DNA from: Cryptomeria japonica
Taxonomy: Eukaryota; Streptophyta; Pinopsida; Cupressales; Cupressaceae
Direction of reading: 5' to 3'
DNA length: 60,000 nt
Assembly: GCF_030272615.1 (NCBI RefSeq)
Contig: NC_081408.1
Location: forward strand, 64,988,546 to 65,048,545
Made by a program: the position numbers and the translations under genes. Positions 1-10,863 of this stretch are shown here, in pieces. The notes under the pieces were generated by a model that was given only the letters and a program-made list of their open reading frames with translations, was not told the DNA's origin and did not search any database. Numbering within the stretch: position 1 is the stretch's first letter; every line of letters begins with the position of its first letter.

Positions 1-1932
1 CTCCTCACCAACCTGTCCTCTCCCACCCTCAGTCCTAGGCACATCATCTAGCTCAGGCATATCCTCATCATCATCTCCATCCTCGCTACTTGATGACCCA
101 GAAGAATCATCGCTATCCCCACTGCTAATACACTCGATGTCTCCACCAATGTCTACATCCTCATCTCCCTCACCTCCCTCACCTCCTCCCTCATCATACT
201 CATCTCCTCTCTCCGCTCCACCCTCTCCTCCTCCTTCAGCTCTCTCCCCTATATCTATCCTCAACCGCTATCTAAGATGGCGAATCTGATGTGTTGTAAT
301 CGAAACAACATGATCAGTCAAAGGCACTGGCCTATGCCTAGCAAACCACGCATCATACTCCGCCATTGTCCTTGGATCCACTGCACCTCTACCCCAACCC
401 TAGAGTAATGGATGCAGAGAATCAAACTCAACAGAAGCAACATGTGGCTGTATGCAAACACCCCAATCAGATAACTCCGGTGATACACGCACGAAATAAG
501 CAGTAACCACTAGTGCCACCTGTACCTCACCAAACTATCTTAGAACCTACCCTGGAAGATACATCTCAATGATCTGTTGGGTCTCAAAGGTCCTACCAAT
601 AAGGTATCTCTATTGTTGGCAGAAAGGAAAATGCACTGCATCATCCTCCCAACCATGGCAATCCAAGTATGGTCTCCGAATAAAATGCTGTAGAATGTCT
701 AACTAATGTCTCCAATACAAGGTGTTCCATGAACTCTTGTGTCTAATACCTGTTGTGTACCTGAAAGAATAAGGCTCACCAGGCTGCAAATCTACATGAA
801 TAACAGGCCTATAAATAGAAATGTGCTCCCATGCCCATGTCTGAAGCAAAGTCACAACCCAACTGATAGAATGGTATCCAAGGTACACAATACCATGCAT
901 TTGATAGTATAACATGGCAAGTAGACAAGGACCCCATGCATATAATCGACGATGAACAATCATATCATGGAGCACTCTGCCCCATCCAACTAGAAACCCA
1001 TGACCTCGTTTGTCAGGTATCAGTAAACCACCAACAACACCACATAATACAATAGTCATGTCATCATAGTCTAATTGGGTCCAAGGGATGTCATAACATC
1101 CATTGATCTGCAAGTCCTATATCTCACACTCGAAAAGTGCACATAGTCCAGCAATGCCATCATCATGGTCATATACAACTCTCTCACCATGAATAGGAAT
1201 ATGTAGTATATGCCATACATCCTCTAATGTGATGGATGCCTCACCAGTCAGAAGATGGAATGAACAAGTCTCTGAGTGCCACCGCTCTATCAAAGTTGTA
1301 ATCATGGCCATGTTGGCCGTAACCTCTAGCAAGTGTAAAACATGATATAGACCAAGCTATGGATATGCTCAATCTCCTCATCAAGTAAGTCATCTCGATT
1401 ATCAAGTCCACTAGGTCTGCTCTGTCAACAGTATAACACTCCAATGTTCTCTTGCAATGAGAAAATGTTGAAAATATCAAATATTGGATCCCGAAAAACA
1501 TAAAATATCTCAAATGCATGACTAAAATTACAAATACAATGAATGCATGATAGTTATGACTAATGCGGCACAATTATGACTCTTGCATGACAATACAGGC
1601 TAATGCATAATGAAATGAGTGCATGTGTTACAATACACATTATTGTGTAAAGAAATGAGCGAATGTGGCATGTTTAACACGAATGTGTAATACTTAAGGT
1701 GAATGCATAGAATTTAGAGTGTTTGCAATACATTAACACTGAATGCGTAAACATCGATAAGTGGTTGTGTGACACAGTGCAAAAATTGATCATGGAAATT
1801 TTTTTGGAAAATAGCATAAAACAAGAATAAATCACGAAAAAATTGGAAAAATACCATGCCGCCAGTCCGAGGAGGTCTCTGATATGAATGTACTCAGTCA
1901 GACAGATGCACTCGAGCTCTGTAACTAGCCAT
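1..1932 (-). pseudogene. Plant mobile domain (PMD / MAIN-like) protein, antisense inside an LTR element
   Basis: The protein resembles PMD proteins of the MAIN/MAIL family, found both as host genes and inside transposons. Exon 1 (1932-1855) starts at an ATG and reads MASYRARVHLSD, a stop, then VHSYQRPPRTGG. A GT donor at 1854-1853 and a pyrimidine-rich acceptor ending GCAAG near 1451 define one intron of about 400 bp. The domain core follows at about 1360-700, with the signature LIERWHSETCSFHLLTGEA at about 1300-1245 and the typical PMD pattern through GVVGGLLIPDKRGHGFL. The frame then continues to the window start through a Gly/Asp/Ser/Glu-rich acidic tail (below about 270). Stops in this frame are at 1114, 700 and several more down to about 275; all I read are TAG. 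The stretch just after the acceptor is degraded. The gene is antisense to the host element and cannot encode a full protein as it stands. Confidence 0.75.
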
Positions 1933-2026
1933 GATGATCAAATACTCAGAAAAAAGCACACAAATTGCAGAGAAAACCAAGGAATTACCAAATTGCAAAT
2001 GAGCAAATGAAAACCTAAAAATATCT

Positions 2027-2034
2027 ATTTATAG
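2027..2034 (-). promoter_or_regulatory. Probable TATA box of the antisense PMD gene
   Basis: The minus strand reads TATAAATA here, about 95 bp upstream of the PMD start codon at 1932. That spacing fits a transcription start about 30 bp downstream and a leader of roughly 65 nt. It suggests the PMD unit had its own promoter rather than depending on the LTR. Confidence 0.45.
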
Positions 2035-2296
2035 CAAAAAATTAGGGTTTTTTGACACCTCGACGCCCTTGGTCCTTTCCATCTTCAAACACCTTGTAGC
2101 CTACTCAAACGACCTCGAAATTGCATGAAATTTCATATGCTTCCTCGTTACATTGATATCGAAAACATGGTCTCAATTTTGGAATTTTTTGACCACCTTT
2201 TCTGAGGAGGCATATTTACACTATATAGCAATACTAAGGCATACTGGGGCAAAATTTTTTGTTTTCTTTGAAACAATGGCATTCCAACTTTGTCTC

Positions 2297-2310
2297 AAAG
2301 AGGGGCAAAT
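2297..2310 (+). promoter_or_regulatory. Polypurine tract before the 3' LTR
   Basis: AAAGAGGGGCAAA lies immediately before the LTR start TGTAGACACC. It would prime plus-strand DNA synthesis and fixes the orientation of this element as plus. Confidence 0.75.
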
Positions 2311-3566
2311 GTAGACACCTAAAAATGTCTCATTGATCATGTACTAATTATTCCTCTAATTGATTAAATAATTCTTTAGTTATTTAATTAAGATAATTAA
2401 TCTTATTCTTCTAATTTCATATTTCCTCATCGTCTTACTAATTATTCTATTTTCTATTCTATCATCATTTAATCATTTTAACCATTTTCTAAATGTTAAT
2501 TAAATATTTATTATCTAATTAATTCTGATTAATTCCCCAATTTAAATAATATTTATTATTGAAATAAATTACTAATTATTCAATTTCTATCTCTAATCAT
2601 TTAATCATTCAACCGTCTTCTAAATATTAATTAAATATTAATTATTTAATTAATTATGATTTAATCCTTTAAAATAAATAATCTTTATTATTTAATTAAA
2701 TTCCATTTCTTCATAATTAAATAGTTTCTTTAAATTATTTAATTAACTAATTAATTCTTCAATTCCAAATCCCCAAATTCTAATTTCACATTCTTCTAAT
2801 TTCTTCCAAATTCAAACACATGTGCATTATTTCAAAAACTAAATTGAAAATCAAAGTCAAGTTCTAAATATATTCAGATGCTAAATTGAATTAAAATAAA
2901 TTCAATTATTTGAATAAATATCATGCAAAGATTAAATTGATAATCTAAATCTAAATGCAAGCACATGCTAAATTAATTAATTCAATCAATTAATTAATTA
3001 AATCATTTATCTCTCCAGTCTCTATTTCCATCTTTCAGTTACCTTTTTCTAAATTAAGCTTTCTTTGTCATCCTCTTTATTTCCTCCAATCATTCTTTTT
3101 CTTCCTTTAGTTAGCTTTTTCTCAATGAGTTGACTCAATTAATCTATTCAATCTATTTTGTTTCACTTCTACAATCAACAGTTCAGCTATCGATTTTCAT
3201 TTGAGCTCACCTGAGTTCCACCTCTTGATCAATTTGTTCCACCTTTCAATCAATCCTCTCCAAAAATCTATAAATTAAGCATCCAATCTCCATCTTCAAT
3301 AATCATGAACTTTGAATCTTTGTGTCACTTGCAGGTTACCAGTGCAATATCTGAGACATATCATACCATGGAGAAGAGAAGAGCAATGGAAGCGACATGC
3401 AATCTTGGAATAGGGAGTTTTTGATTGAATTATTATAATTCTTATTTCTTGATATTGCATTATTTCATTGTCTTGTTTGTTAGATTCTTTGATTAAATAG
3501 GGATTCGTGATTTCCCTTTATTTATAATTCATACAAAATTATTAATATGAATTTTACATGCATACA
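2311..3566 (+). repeat. 3' LTR, start firm, end estimated
   Basis: It begins TGTAGACACC. The first 700 bp are extremely AT-rich with many TTAATTAA-type words. A TATA-like TATAAATTAAG lies near 3269 and would be the LTR promoter. No second copy exists in the window, so the 3' end is estimated. Confidence 0.5.
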
Positions 3567-5275
3567 GTTCCTTCAATGTGTGGATGTAAATTAGTTGATT
3601 GATGGGTTTGATGTTAACCCAAGGGGCCTTACATATTCACTTGAAGAGGATAACGAACTTATGCGAGTTTAAGGATTTCTATGTGAATGATTTGCAATGA
3701 AAGCCCCATTCTTTTGATTTTTTGGATTTAAAAGATGTGGAAAAGTAAATGAGGAAAGGTTTAGGGGACTAAGCTAAGGTTTATCTAATCTTATGAACAT
3801 AGATATAGGATTACTTATGCAATATCCAACCACACTTCACTTCGCCATTAATGTACAACTACACGAAGGCGGTGCAATCTTCAAAGGGTGTGTTAAATAT
3901 TTTCAAATCGTCAATAGAAACCATCAAATCGAACAATATGTACTGATAATCAAAGTTAAACATACACAAATAACGCAGGCTCGGGCTAACTTTTTACAGT
4001 ATGCAACAATCAGCTGCACACAAAAAGTATGAGCACCAATCTTGTAGCAAGCAATCCTATCAAATCCAGTCCATCTAATAAGATGAAAGAAAATAAAATC
4101 TATGAAAAGAGTGAGACCATGCAAGCTCCAGAACAACACAAGAACACACCAACAATAGAGCATTGTATTAAGTGTTTTCTTCAAATACTCCTAGCAACAA
4201 TCTCAAACAATAATCTCTCCTCCTTACAAATGAGGGGGGTCACCCCTTTAAATAGGCTCCTGGCATTGATTACATGCAAACTCTAAAGATTTCCCACTCA
4301 AGATGCAACAAGGTGGAAATCGACTATTAATGCCCACCAAGCCCATATACAATTAATTACAATCCTACCAAAAAAGGCGTCCATTGCGCATTAAAAGTAC
4401 CACCTCTTTCAAATTCTCCCAACATGCATACAATTTTCATCCATACAAAAATCACCCCATTATGTCATAAATGCTCCATCATTTCCACTTGCGGCGACTG
4501 CATGCAAAAAGAATCTGCCATAAATTGAACATGCAATGACTGGGTCGCCCTTTGGTCAAATATTTCGGCAATGAATGTGTCACCATATTTCCATGCGTTC
4601 AATAGATCCTCACTCTGCAAGTGAACCCTTCCATCATATATCTTCTCCTGCACATATAGAATTGTTGCAGAGAGAAAATTTGATTCAGAAAGAATTTTCT
4701 TGAAGTCTCTTCAACGTTAACTTTTTGGAGAAGGTTTTCCATCAATTTTCACCATCTCCTTTTTTTAAGGAATTTTCCAAAAATTAGGGTTTCAAGTCCA
4801 GGAGGGAGAGAATTCTCCTACGAATCCAAATCTGAATTTTTTTTGAAATTTGGATGTGATTTGATGTTCGACAGTGGATTTTTCAAAAAATTTCCCTGGG
4901 GGAAATTTCTTGTTCAGTTCATCCTTGATTCCTTCCTTGCCTTAGAAATTTTATCTTCAATTCATCCTTGGGTGTGATTTCTTCCTTATTTGGAATTGTG
5001 TCCCGAAGGAAGGAATTTCCAACACTTAGCCAAATTTTCACCTTTCCCATCTTAGGCGTGGAATTAACTCTTCATGGTGGAATTCATCATTTCATCCTTG
5101 CCTTAGCCATTTTAATGCCTTTCCTTGACCAGGCTGTTGATTCTTCCCTGCCATGGAATTTCAAACTTTCTCCATTTTCCAGGGCACCTTGAGTTTGGCA
5201 CCTTCCTCCAACCTAGGGGGCTATTTCACCCTTAGCATGTAATGCACTCTTTCTCCATCTCTTCATGCACAACTC
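3567..5275. other. Non-coding stretch, no gene recognised
   Basis: Only short overlapping open frames without recognisable motifs are present. From about 4660 onward it holds loosely repeated phrases around GGAATTC and CCTTCC. Similar phrases continue on the far side of the inserted element (20245-20570), so both flanks were once one degenerate repetitive stretch. Confidence 0.5.
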
Positions 5276-5280
5276 ATTTT
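5276..5280. repeat. Target-site duplication, left copy (ATTTT)
   Basis: ATTTT directly precedes the left LTR and is repeated at 20245-20249 directly after the right LTR. This is the 5-bp duplication expected of Ty3/gypsy integrase, and it proves that 5281-20244 is one insertion. Confidence 0.9.
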
Positions 5281-6402
5281 TGTGTGTGTGAAAAGTGGTA
5301 TGAGAATCTGTATCTGCAAGACACAACACTTCAATTAAGTCATTACATGCATGGTTAATCAGATAGAATCAATGAATAAATAAACCATAACAAATCAACC
5401 CATTACCTTCTAAAAGATGCGAGTATAAGATTTCTCGCAGATTATAAGCAATACCAGTGACTAGACAACATCGAGACGAAGGATTTTATCTATATGAACA
5501 TGATGAATGCTAGATGGATGCAATATTAATCTAACAACATTTTTGCAATATTAAACTAAATGATTTAATTAATATGAAATAATTAATATGCAATATATCA
5601 ATGAAATCCTAGAGCAAAAATAGTATAATAACAATATATTCTTCAGCCTCTCTTTGAATGAGAGATGAGCCTGAATTTATAGAAAATTCAGAAAGAAACC
5701 AATGGTTGAGATCAAATGATGATGAGCGGTCAAGATTTTCCAAGAGGAAGCACAATCCAGGTGAATTGATGTGATTGGATGCATTTCTCAGTTTTAAAGG
5801 AAATTGAACTAAAAATAAGATTAAATCAAGAAAAAACTGATTTAAAGGAAATTGAACTAAAATTAAGATTAAAATCAGGAAAAAACTGATTTATTCTCTA
5901 TTTCATTCAATTTTAATATTTAATTGTTTTAATTCTTTTCTTTGAGATTATCTATCAATTTTTAATTTGTTTTTTTCAAGATTATCTCCAATTGATTTCT
6001 TTTCTCAAATTTTAATTCTTTTTTGTCAATTAATTCCTTTTTTGATTTATTTCCATTTTTGAAGATTTGTACTCAATTGATTTATTTAATTGAATTAATT
6101 CCTCTTTCTTGATTTGTTTCCTTTTTTTGAAGATTTATGGCAATTTGATTTATTTAATTAAATATACTAAGATATTTAATTAAAATAAATAAGATAATTG
6201 TTTAAAATGATTTACTTGGAATGATTAATTAATTAAATAAATATTTAATTAATATTGAGTGATTGATTTGCCATGTGACATTTGATGATTTTAGGAATTA
6301 ATTGTGTGCTCAAGATTGATTTAATTGCCTTTGGTTAGGACCTTGGTGACGTTGTCGAGATTAGGGGCGCATGGTTTAGATGACCATTTTTAGGGTATTA
6401 CA
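5281..6402 (-). repeat. 3' LTR of the Tat-like element
   Basis: On the minus strand it reads TGTAATACCC ... CACACACACA. It matches 19123-20244 over its whole length of 1,122 bp with about 20 scattered differences. Confidence 0.93.
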
Positions 6403-6416
6403 TTTGCCCCTCTTTG
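6403..6416 (-). promoter_or_regulatory. Polypurine tract of the Tat-like element
   Basis: The minus strand reads CAAAGAGGGGCAAA directly before the 3' LTR start TGTAATACCC. It is identical in its core to the tract at 2297. Confidence 0.85.
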
Positions 6417-6439
6417 AATTAATGTGCAAGCAGCGCGTT

Positions 6440-7010
6440 GGTTCAAAGAATAGTTGATGTCTAGGAGATGTCAATTCTGAACTTGATTGATCACAAACTA
6501 CATAAAAAAGCGAGGTGTTTAGTTTGATTCGAAGCGACAAAGCTGAATAAAGTCTGATTAATGTGATACCGTTCCAGAACTTGATTGAACTTGGGAACAA
6601 TAGGAAACAAAAGATACCAAACTTGAACTTGATTGATCAAGAAGCGGATCTTACTGATCTAGAACTTGATTGAACTTAGATACAGTGAGTGATGATAAAA
6701 ATTGATCTTGAACTTGATTGATCAAGATATGATGAAGATAAATTGTTTAGCTTGATCAAGAAATGAATAAAACGTAACACCTGTTTAGATTTAGCATGAT
6801 AGAAGATACTCTTTAAACCCTTGATTGAGTTTAAATGAAAAATCAGCTTGATGAAAAGCGATGGAACTGATTAACGTAAAGAGTTTGATTCAGATAAAAG
6901 ACAAATATCAGCTTGATATGAAGCGATGAAACTGATATGCAGATTGATTTGGATGAGATGATCGAGAAATCTCAACTTGATATAAAGCGATGAAGTTGAG
7001 ATGCCCCTAG
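6440..7010. repeat. Array of degenerate CTTGATTGATCAAG-type repeats
   Basis: The words GAACTTGATTGATCA and GAACTTGATTGAACTT recur about every 40-50 bp at 6479, 6570, 6623, 6661 and 6709. They continue as more decayed versions (AGCTTGATxxxAAGCGATG) to about 7000. Several copies are palindromic around TTGATCAA. The array lies between integrase and the 3' LTR, where Tat elements often carry extra sequence. Confidence 0.6.
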
Positions 7011-8840
7011 CGATGAGGTCTTATTTGATTTTCTTTAGTTGAAAAGATTTTTGCTCGACTTTCGATGAAGATTTAAAAAATTTCTCGACATTGAAGAATG
7101 TGAGGTCATAAGGTCATGAGTATGCCCCCTCGGGAGCGAAATCGAAAGATAGCAAGGGTTCATGATGATTATAGGCAATTTTGAGCAATGATAAGTTGTT
7201 TTGAGCACAAATGATTTAGAGGAATTTTTGAAATTTTAGCGAGAAATTGAGCGCAAAGTTGATTTGTAGAAATTAAATTGAGATTCAGCGTTGATTAACG
7301 AGAAATTGAGCGCAATTAGAAGAGAGAATGAACTTTTGATGAAAAGCATTAAGTGGTCCAAATTTTGAAATTGACTAGCAAAATGATCTCAATTTTCGAT
7401 TTCGATCCTGAAAATGGACTCAGGACAACCGATTTACAAGCTCGTGATTTGATTTCATTGTACTTGTGTTGATGGATTATGAGATGTTGTTCTATATGCT
7501 TTATTCTATATGTATGCATTTCTTTTCAGCATGAATGTATGCAATGCAAATGATCATGGATGTCTATTTTTGTTTCTTTTCATATGCAAATAAATGATAA
7601 TGCAAATGAGTAAGGAGAATGAGTAATGCAAATTTTTTCATCTTTCTATGCAATAAGATGAATGCAAATGAATGATAGTGAATGTATGAATCTATATAAT
7701 ATGCTTATGTATGCAGCTAAACATCTCAAAACACAAGTACTCGATCGGAGAAATGATGAAAAGAGACCACTTAGCGAAGAAATGATGACGCTCCAACTCT
7801 CATTCAGCAGACAAAGAGGAAGCATTTTTACTATACCGAAATCACTCCAAATTCACAAAATGCAGAATGAAATGCAAGATGAGATGCAAAATGAGATGCA
7901 ACCTAAACCTAGTCACTGGACTTTGAAAAGCTTAATTGTCATCATTGAGCGTTTTACAGTTATAGCAAGCAGAATAGAGTTCATTTCTTTTCATGTGCAA
8001 TATTAATTATCTTGTCCACAATGACCCTTTTTTCGTTCATATCCTTGGACAAATTACGCATGGACCTGGATTGCACAATGAAGAAATTCCCTCAAAACAA
8101 ACAAAGAAATGATGGGAAACTCCCTATAGCATTCAAATAAGTGGAGTCGAGGTATGTGAGGCGATTCCACCTTGATGTGAAGGCTCTTATCATAGACACC
8201 CAGCTAATTTAGATGTTTCCAGATCATTGGGATCATTCCTTCAAGTAGCAAACAAGAAAATATTATGCCCCCAATCCTTGCTCCTCTTAGTCAAGATAGA
8301 CTTCCTCGAGTTACTCAGAGGGATAATAATAAAAAACCAATATAAAAGACAGCACACAAATACAATTTTCATGCATAGCTCAAATAGATTAGTGATTGTT
8401 TTCAGTTATGTTGTTTTGCTTGTTAATTCAGTGATAAAACTCTTTAGTAGTCAAGAGATAGGTAACTGACTCGGAGTGGATGACCAGGTTTCACTGACAT
8501 AAGGTTGACTTGGTTGATACTGCTTAGGACATATAATGTGCTCTGTGGATTACCTAAGACTAGGACATTGATCGATTTCAAGCCATGAGGGTTCCAACGA
8601 ACCAGGATGTCACAAAAGTGACTGAAATATGTACAAGTGAAAGAAAATATGCAGGAAAGAAAGAATGCCAACGTTGCGTTGATAGATGGAGCGCTTGAGT
8701 ACAAGAGGCGCTTGTTTACAAGGTTTTCACCTGCTTGGCAAAGATTCTTTTTTTTTTTTTTTACCAAGGTGCCTGTTTACCAGGTTTTCACCAGGGCATT
8801 TTCTCTCTTTTTTCCTTTTTTTTTTTTTTCTGTTTTTCTT
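7011..8840. other. Non-coding 3' spacer of the Tat-like element
   Basis: About 1.8 kb between the repeat array and the minisatellite. ATGCAAATGA-like words recur at 7540-7700 and 7860-7900, and poly-T tracts lie at 8750 and 8820. The short open frames on either strand (for example 7662-8006 plus) show no motif, and I do not accept them as genes. Confidence 0.55.
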
Positions 8841-8849
8841 TTTCTTTTT

Positions 8850-9028
8850 TTTTTGAATTTCTTCAGGATTTTTTCTGATTTTTATGATTTCTTCAGGACA
8901 TTTTCTGATTTTTAGGATTTCTTCAGGACATTTTTTTTTATTTTTAGGATTTCTTCAGGACATTTTCTGATTTTTAGGATTTCTTCAGGACATTTTCTGA
9001 TTTTTAGGATTTCTTCAGGACATTTTCC
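8850..9028. repeat. 30-bp minisatellite, about six copies
   Basis: The core GGATTTCTTCAGGACATTTT recurs with a 30-bp period, separated by CTGATTTTTA. The copies nearest integrase are almost identical; those further away are diverged or partly replaced by poly-T. It abuts the end of the polyprotein frame. Confidence 0.85.
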
Positions 9029-9057
9029 GCTATGAAAGTTGCTGGAATAGAGAATAT

Positions 9058-10326
9058 CTAGGTGAAGAATTTCTTCAGATGGATGGTGTTAATCGGTTCA
9101 CGGAGCTGTTCTCCTTATGATGTTGAGAGTTGATAAGCACCAGAGCCGAAAGATGAAGTGATGATATAGGGACCCAGCCAGTTGGGTTCAAACTTCCCTT
9201 TGTTATCTCGAAACTGTTGATTTTTAGGATTCTCTTTGAGAACTAAGTCACCAACCTGAAATTCTCGGTGTCGAACTTTCTTGTTATATCCTCTGGACAT
9301 TCTCTTTTGATACACTCTGAGATGATCAAATGCCACTTGCCGACGCTCATCCAGCAATTCAAGCTCTTCCAATCTAGATATTCTATAGTCTTCATCAGTA
9401 ACAAGACCTTGCAAGGAAACTCTTAGAGATGGTATTTCTACTTCAATGGGTAATACTGCTTCGGACCCATACACCAAAGAAAAAGGTGTAGCCCCAGTAG
9501 GTGTTCTGATACTTGTTCTATAAGCCCACAGTGCAAGATTGAGCTGCAGATGCCAATCCTTCCCAGATTTGTTCACTGTTCTGTGCAAGATAGTCAGTAG
9601 GTTTTTGTTAGATGCCTCTACTTGTCCATTACCTTGAGGGTAATATACTGAGGACCAGTGTTGTTTGATTTTAAACTTCTCACAAAGTTCATCTAGATCT
9701 TTGTTCTTAAACTATCCTCCATTGTCTATTATAATTGATGAAGGTATACCATACCTGCAGATGATATAGTTAAGAATAAATAGAGCTACTTGTTTTCCTG
9801 TTGCCTTGATGAGTGGAACTGCTTCTACCCACTTAGTGAAGTACTCAGTGGCAGTGATAATAAATTTATGTCCATTAGATGATGCAGGATATATTTGGCC
9901 TATTAGATCGAACGCCCACTATTTGAAGGGCCAGTGCCTTACAAATGGTATAAGATCCCTTGCAGGAGCGTGGATAAGGTGCCCATGTAACTGACACTTT
10001 TCACATGTTTTAGCAAATTTTATGGCTTCCTTCTCCATGTATGGCCAGTAGTATATAGCCCTTAGTAGTTTTCGTGCTAAATTTAGACCGTTTGAATGAG
10101 ATCCACAAACACCTTCATGAACTTTGGATAATGCGCGTTGGGACTCCTCAGTTTCTAGACATCTAAGCAAAGTATTATCTAAACCTCGCCTGAATAAGTC
10201 GTTAGCAATGATGACGTACCGGGACGCATTTCGGATTAGGTTTCTTTTTTCATTTTGGGAAAGATTGGTAGGGACAACTTGGTCACGTAGGTAAGAGTAA
10301 ATGTGACTATAACGAGATGAGTCATG
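9058..10326 (-). pseudogene. Integrase domain of Tat-like pol
   Basis: Integrase inserts the element's cDNA into the host chromosome. The HHCC zinc-binding module is visible at about 10120-9970 (HEGVCGSH ... CEKC). The catalytic core follows with FDLIG near 9900, IDNGG near 9725 and the third acidic residue in NGQVEASNK near 9630. A C-terminal region with VGDLVLKENPKN and WLGPY follows, and the natural end appears to be TAG at 9058 after IHLKKFF. In-frame stops are at 9919 (TAG) and 9712 (TAG), both where relatives have Gln, at 9115 (TAA), and at the upstream edge at 10327 (TGA). No chromodomain is present, as expected for Tat. Confidence 0.85.
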
Positions 10327-10329
10327 TCA

Positions 10330-10863
10330 AATAATAGAACAGACTACCTGGGACTCAGGAGAATCATAGGCAGGGTAATGTAACTCTTCCACTAGGAATT
10401 CAAAGCGAAAATTAGACTCTTGTAGCTGTGGTATAGATGCCAAAGTGGCCATTGCATCTGCCGCTCTATTTACTATTCTAGGTATCTGCTGAAATGATAT
10501 GGAGGTGAAATATTTCTTGAGGTCATCCACCATCCTCTTGTAAGGCATCAGTTCCTCATCTTTCATCTGATATAGGTCATTAATCTGGTTGATAATGAGT
10601 TGAGAATCTCCATAGATGTGTAATTCCATGATCTTCCACTCGATGGCCAACTTGATCCCATTTACCAAAGCTTCATACTTTGCAATATTGTTTGTGCAAG
10701 GGAAGAGAAGTTTGTAAGCTTTTGGAATTGAGTATTTCTGGGGAGTAATAAATAGTATCCCGGCACCAGAGCCATGTTGAGTAAAAGACCCATCAAAGAA
10801 CATCTTCCATGATTGTTCAGTAAGGTGCATGATTGATTCATCTGGGAATTCTATATGCAGGGG
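10330..10863 (-). pseudogene. Second (archaeal-type) RNase H of Tat-like pol
   Basis: The motifs FFDGSFTQHGSGAGIL, NIAKYEALVNG and HIYGDSQLII give the D-E-D pattern of a full RNase H fold. It lies between the gypsy RNase H and integrase, the arrangement known as dual RNase H in Tat elements, where the added domain is thought to supply the real activity. The sequence is open from 10830 to the TGA at 10327, so this domain is intact. A TAA at 10864 separates it from the first RNase H. Confidence 0.88.

Larger units (their letters stand above)
1..3566 (+). mobile_element. 3' part of a plus-strand Tat-like LTR retrotransposon
   Basis: The element enters from before the window. Its orientation is given by a purine-rich tract (AAAGAGGGGCAAA) directly followed by TGTAGACACC, the classic PPT/3'-LTR junction, at 2310/2311. 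The same PPT borders the 3' LTR of the complete Tat-like element at 5281-20244, and the LTR start resembles that of the element at 51731, so all three are probably related. No gag or pol of this copy lies in the window; the visible internal part is an antisense PMD gene. The right LTR end is not defined because the partner LTR is outside; 3566 is my estimate from the distance between TATA box and LTR end in the related LTR. Confidence 0.65.

Noticed and set aside
1-1932. A functional host PMD gene
   Set aside because: Many stops, a degraded segment after the acceptor, and position directly before a PPT/LTR junction point to a transposon-borne relic.
2311-3566. LTR pair with 51731-52970 as one giant element
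   Set aside because: Both start TGTAGACA and are plus strand, but the sequences diverge after the first bases, and other complete elements lie between them.
3793-4286. Two short plus-strand open frames
   Set aside because: They overlap each other and antisense frames and have no motif or codon signal.
7662-8006. 114-residue plus-strand frame in the Tat-like 3' spacer, possible antisense gene
   Set aside because: Low complexity (repeated MQNEMQ), no known domain. I cannot support it as a gene.
8637-8915. Phe-rich frame, possible membrane peptide
   Set aside because: It is created by poly-T and the minisatellite.
8850-9028. CRISPR-like array
   Set aside because: Direct tandem repeat without unique spacers, in a plant retroelement.
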